Source of the DNA: CAZPHI01 sp964586425
GTDB taxonomy: Bacteria; Bacillota; Clostridia; Lachnospirales; Lachnospiraceae
NCBI GenBank assembly: GCA_964586425.1
Contig: CAZPHI010000044.1
Location: 1-16,334, forward strand
DNA: 16,334 nt
Reading direction: 5' to 3'
Shown here: positions 13,481 to 16,334 of the stretch, piece after piece
How positions within the stretch are numbered: position 1 is the stretch's first letter
Layout: each line of letters opens with the position of its first letter
The notes under the pieces: generated by a model
What the model saw: the letters and a program-made list of their open reading frames with translations, nothing else
The model's database searches: none
Told to the model about the DNA's origin: nothing
Translations under genes and position numbers: made by a program

Positions 13481-16066
13481 TTACCTAGCTGATGCAGTTA
13501 ATTCGCCGCCTGACAAATCAATATAGATTGTCTGTCCTGTGCTTATTCCATCGGATAGAATCAGTTTGGCAGCAAGTGTCTCTACCGTCTTTTGAACATA
13601 TCTCTTTAATGGTCTTGCACCATACATTGGGTCAAATCCATTATCTATAATATATTCTTTGGCTGCATCGCTTAATTCAACCTTGATCTCCTTATCGCTT
13701 AGACGTCTGTTAACATCTTTAACAAGTAATTCAACAATTGAGGCAATGTTAGCCTTGGTTAATGGTTTGAACATTATTATCTCATCAAGTCTGTTAAGAA
13801 ATTCTGGTCTAAAATGTCCTCTAAGGTCATTCATCACAGCATCCTCTGCATCCTTATTAATGCTGCCATCAGCTTCAATCCCATCTAATAGATATGTTGA
13901 ACCTATATTAGATGTAAGTATGATTATAGTATTCTTAAAGTCAACAGTTCTGCCTTGTGAATCAGTAATTCGTCCATCATCTAACACCTGTAACAATACA
14001 TTGAATACATCAGGATGTGCCTTTTCTATCTCATCAAACAATACTACTGAATATGGTTTTCTTCTTACTGCTTCTGTAAGCTGTCCGCCTTCATCATATC
14101 CTACATATCCCGGAGGCGCACCAATAAGGCGAGACACTGAATATTTCTCCATATATTCACTCATATCAAGTCGTACAATATTCGATTCATCATCAAACAG
14201 GCTCTCAGCCAAAGCTTTGGCAAGTTCTGTTTTACCTACACCCGTTGGGCCAAGGAAAAGGAATGAACCGATTGGCTTAGTTGGGTCTTTGATACCAGCC
14301 TTAGATCTAATAATTGCTTCAGTTACTTTAGTAACACCTTCATCCTGACCTACCACTCTTCTATGAAGAACCTCATCAAGAGCTAATGTTTTATGTCTTT
14401 CAGATTCACTTAACTTAGATACAGGGATGCCCGTCCATCTTGATATAATCTTAGAGATTTCTTCTTCAGTTACGCTTTCATGTACAAGTTCAAGATTCTT
14501 GCTTGCATTAGCCTCTTCGGCCTCTCTAATCTCTTTTTGAATCTGTGGCAGTCTTCCATATTGCAACTGAGCAGCTTTCTCTAGATCATATTCTCTCTTG
14601 GCCGCAGCAATATCCTTATTGACCTGTTCTAACTCTTCTTTAAGCTTATTAACCTTATCTACACTATTTTTCTCATTATCCCATTTTGCTTTCTGAAGTT
14701 TGAATTCTTCCTTCAGCTGTGCTAATTCCTTCTGAATTACTTCAAGTCTCTCACGGCTTAAGTTATCTGTTTCTTTCTTAAGCGCAGCTTCTTCAATCTC
14801 TAACTGCATAGTTTTTCTCTGAAGCTCATCAAGTTCTGTTGGCATAGAATCAAGTTCTGTCTTAATCATTGCACATGCTTCATCAACCAGGTCAATAGCC
14901 TTATCAGGCAAGAATCTGTCTGATATATATCTATTAGATAATGTTGCTGCTGATACAAGTGCCGCATCTGTTATCTTAACGCCATGGAATACTTCATATC
15001 TTTCCTTTAAACCTCTAAGTATACTAATGGTATCTTCAACTGTTGGTTCAGATACCATTACTGGCTGAAATCTTCTTTCAAGTGCCGGATCCTTCTCAAT
15101 GTATTGTCTGTGCTCATCAAGTGTTGTAGCACCTATACAATGTAACTCACCTCTTGCAAGCATTGGCTTTAGCATATTACCAGCATCCATTGAACCTTCA
15201 GTCTTACCAGCGCCTACAATAGTATGAATCTCATCAATAAAAAGTATAATCTGGCCCTCTGATTTCTTAACTTCGTCAAGTACAGCTTTTAATCGCTCTT
15301 CGAATTCACCACGATACTTAGCTCCTGCAACAAGGGCACCCATATCAAGTGCGAATAACTTCTTATCCTTCAAGCCTTCTGGGACATCACCTACAACTAT
15401 TCTCTGTGCCAATCCCTCTACTACTGCGGTCTTACCTACACCAGGTTCACCAATAAGAACAGGATTATTCTTTGTCTTTCTTGAAAGAATACGGATTACA
15501 TTACGAATCTCCGAATCTCTGCCAATTACTGGATCAAGCTTTCCATCCTTAGCATATTCAACTAAGTCCTTACCATACTTAGAAAGAGTGTCATATGTTG
15601 CTTCCGGATTATCTGATGTAACCTTTTGATTACCTCTTACCGATGACAATGCAACAAGAAATCTATCCTTCGTAATATTGAATTCCTTGAACAATCCCTT
15701 AACAGCACTATTAGCTTCATGTATCATTGTCAAAAATATATGTTCAACAGATACATACGAATCTCCCATTCGCTTAGCTTCATCTTCTGCATTAATAAGC
15801 ACCTTGTTAAGCGAATTACTAATATATAGCTGTCCACCACCAGACACCTTAGTCTTGGCATCAAGTAAGCCCTTTACTCTACTTATAAATTGCTCTTTAT
15901 TAATCTCCATCTTCTCAATGAGACTTGCAATCAGGCTATCTTCTACTGTAAGAAGACTATAAAGCATATGTTCCTGGTCAATCTCCTGATTACCATATTC
16001 ATACGCAAGCTTCTCACAGTTATTAACTGCTTCAATTGACTTCTGAGTGAATTTGTTAATGTTCAT
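13481..16066 (-). CDS. clpB: ATP-dependent chaperone/disaggregase ClpB
   Basis: 861 residues, the standard full length. ClpB hexamers thread aggregated proteins through the pore and return them to folding with DnaK, in the cytoplasm. The N-terminal Clp repeats are at 1-145. AAA1 has Walker A GEPGVGKT (206-213), pore loop AGAKYRGEFE (247-256) and Walker B IILFIDEIH (273-281). The coiled-coil M domain (~410-530), which separates ClpB from ClpA/ClpC, is present. AAA2 has GPTGVGKT (606-613), pore loop PPGYVGYDEGG (651-661), Walker B VVLFDEIE (674-681) and an arginine finger in RPEFLNRLDE (753-762). There is no ClpP-binding IGF/L loop in evidence. AAGGAGGG precedes the ATG at 16066. It is a single gene under a CIRCE-overlapped promoter, so HrcA heat-shock control is expected. 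Confidence 0.98.
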   Translation of the reverse strand: MNINKFTQKSIEAVNNCEKLAYEYGNQEIDQEHMLYSLLTVEDSLIASLIEKMEINKEQFISRVKGLLDAKTKVSGGGQLYISNSLNKVLINAEDEAKRMGDSYVSVEHIFLTMIHEANSAVKGLFKEFNITKDRFLVALSSVRGNQKVTSDNPEATYDTLSKYGKDLVEYAKDGKLDPVIGRDSEIRNVIRILSRKTKNNPVLIGEPGVGKTAVVEGLAQRIVVGDVPEGLKDKKLFALDMGALVAGAKYRGEFEERLKAVLDEVKKSEGQIILFIDEIHTIVGAGKTEGSMDAGNMLKPMLARGELHCIGATTLDEHRQYIEKDPALERRFQPVMVSEPTVEDTISILRGLKERYEVFHGVKITDAALVSAATLSNRYISDRFLPDKAIDLVDEACAMIKTELDSMPTELDELQRKTMQLEIEEAALKKETDNLSRERLEVIQKELAQLKEEFKLQKAKWDNEKNSVDKVNKLKEELEQVNKDIAAAKREYDLEKAAQLQYGRLPQIQKEIREAEEANASKNLELVHESVTEEEISKIISRWTGIPVSKLSESERHKTLALDEVLHRRVVGQDEGVTKVTEAIIRSKAGIKDPTKPIGSFLFLGPTGVGKTELAKALAESLFDDESNIVRLDMSEYMEKYSVSRLIGAPPGYVGYDEGGQLTEAVRRKPYSVVLFDEIEKAHPDVFNVLLQVLDDGRITDSQGRTVDFKNTIIILTSNIGSTYLLDGIEADGSINKDAEDAVMNDLRGHFRPEFLNRLDEIIMFKPLTKANIASIVELLVKDVNRRLSDKEIKVELSDAAKEYIIDNGFDPMYGARPLKRYVQKTVETLAAKLILSDGISTGQTIYIDLSGGELTASAR

Positions 16067-16143
16067 ATCAATCCCTCCTTATAATGGTTTTATATAAATG
16101 TTTTCGTTGTTCTACTTGATATATAACAATCAACTATAATGAT

Positions 16144-16172
16144 GTTATATCATATGTTATTAGCACTGTCAA
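16144..16172 (-). promoter_or_regulatory. Heat-shock promoter of clpB
   Basis: Minus strand consensus TTGACA (16172-16167), 17-base spacer and TATAAC (16149-16144). The -35 box lies inside the CIRCE operator, so HrcA binding would block RNA polymerase. The leader is about 70 nt. Confidence 0.88.
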
Positions 16173-16186
16173 GAGGTGAGTGCTAA
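16160..16186. promoter_or_regulatory. CIRCE element (HrcA operator)
   Basis: The plus strand reads TTAGCACTG-N9-GAGTGCTAA, against the known consensus TTAGCACTC-N9-GAGTGCTAA. There is one deviation, at 16168. The changed base is the C of the minus-strand TTGACA -35 box, so the mismatch makes the promoter hexamer perfect. Confidence 0.95.
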
Positions 16187-16334
16187 AATAATCTGTTAAC
16201 TTTTGCAACCCCAGTGTTTATACGGGTTGCGTGGTTTCTTAAATCTTTATAAACTGTATTTTTATGGGTTACTACACCATTACTACACCAAACGAAACAT
16301 ATTTTATTATCTACACCACTGCCGAATTAAGCTT
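16187..16334. other. Right-end intergenic stretch with short repeats, no convincing gene
   Basis: GCAACCC (16205-16211) and GGGTTGC (16224-16230) form a 7-bp inverted repeat with a 12-base loop. TTACTACACC occurs twice in tandem (16269-16278 and 16280-16289), with a partial copy ATCTACACC at 16309-16317. No ribosome site or recognisable protein is seen on either strand. It may be the edge of an element or the 3' region of a gene beyond the window. Confidence 0.5.

Noticed and set aside
13659..14348. 229-residue open frame on the plus strand inside clpB
   Set aside because: It is antisense to the conserved AAA2 coding sequence, has no ribosome site and its serine/leucine-rich product looks like a reverse-frame shadow.
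16184..16327. Minus-strand open frame of 47 codons ending in CIRCE
   Set aside because: No start codon with ribosome site, and its stop falls inside the regulatory element; no recognisable protein.
16264..16334. Plus-strand open frame from ATG at 16264 to the window edge
   Set aside because: Only 23 codons, no ribosome site, and its threonine/tyrosine-rich content simply translates the TTACTACACC repeats.
16329..16334. HindIII site (AAGCTT) exactly at the right end, suggesting a clone or vector junction
   Set aside because: A six-base site can be there by chance and no vector sequence is visible; cannot be supported.
1..16334. CRISPR arrays, insertion sequences, tRNA or rRNA genes
   Set aside because: No regularly spaced direct repeats, transposase-like proteins or RNA gene signatures were found on reading both strands.

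Overview
The window is an AT-rich stretch of a low-G+C Gram-positive chromosome. The most likely source is a member of the Lachnospiraceae (Clostridia; Roseburia/Butyrivibrio/Coprococcus-like). Supporting points are a single-polypeptide pyruvate:ferredoxin oxidoreductase, a clpB under a CIRCE element, strong GGAGG ribosome binding sites, a DUF4250 micro-protein, and a set of large uncharacterised proteins of the kind I associate with this family (DUF5716/DUF5717-like, from memory and not searched). No tRNA, rRNA, CRISPR array, transposase or phage gene was seen.

Layout. Positions 1-560 (minus) hold the N-terminal 186 residues of pyruvate:ferredoxin oxidoreductase, with its own promoter overlapped by a 10-bp inverted repeat. 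Positions 657-8931 (minus) form a tight five-gene run transcribed rarA -> 1192-aa beta/helical-repeat protein -> 391-aa actin/Hsp70-fold protein -> 277-aa TPR protein -> 428-aa coiled-coil membrane protein. The gaps are -1, 27, 23 and 27 bases, so it reads as one operon. Positions 9016-9747 (minus) encode a membrane-anchored NodB-type polysaccharide deacetylase whose ribosome binding site lies inside a strong terminator-like hairpin. Positions 9824-10258 (minus) encode a four-helix membrane protein. It is divergent from a secreted Ig-like/SH3 wall protein (10429-11445, plus), which ends in a bidirectional terminator. Positions 11541-13094 (minus) encode a HEAT-like + THUMP-like + SAM-methyltransferase fusion. 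It is divergent from a 59-aa DUF4250 gene (13258-13437, plus) driven by a near-consensus promoter. Positions 13481-16066 (minus) are clpB with a sigma-A promoter embedded in CIRCE. The last ~150 bp (16187-16334) hold short repeats and no convincing gene.

How the genes may work together. The best candidate for an undescribed system is the four-gene set downstream of rarA. It combines a predicted actin/Hsp70-fold ATPase, two helical-repeat scaffold proteins and one double-spanning coiled-coil membrane protein, encoded in an order and spacing that suggest one complex. This is inference from fold-level features; no member has a recognised enzymatic motif other than the nucleotide-binding pattern. 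The deacetylase and the Ig/SH3 protein are surface or cell-wall functions. ClpB is the heat-shock disaggregase. The methyltransferase probably modifies RNA.
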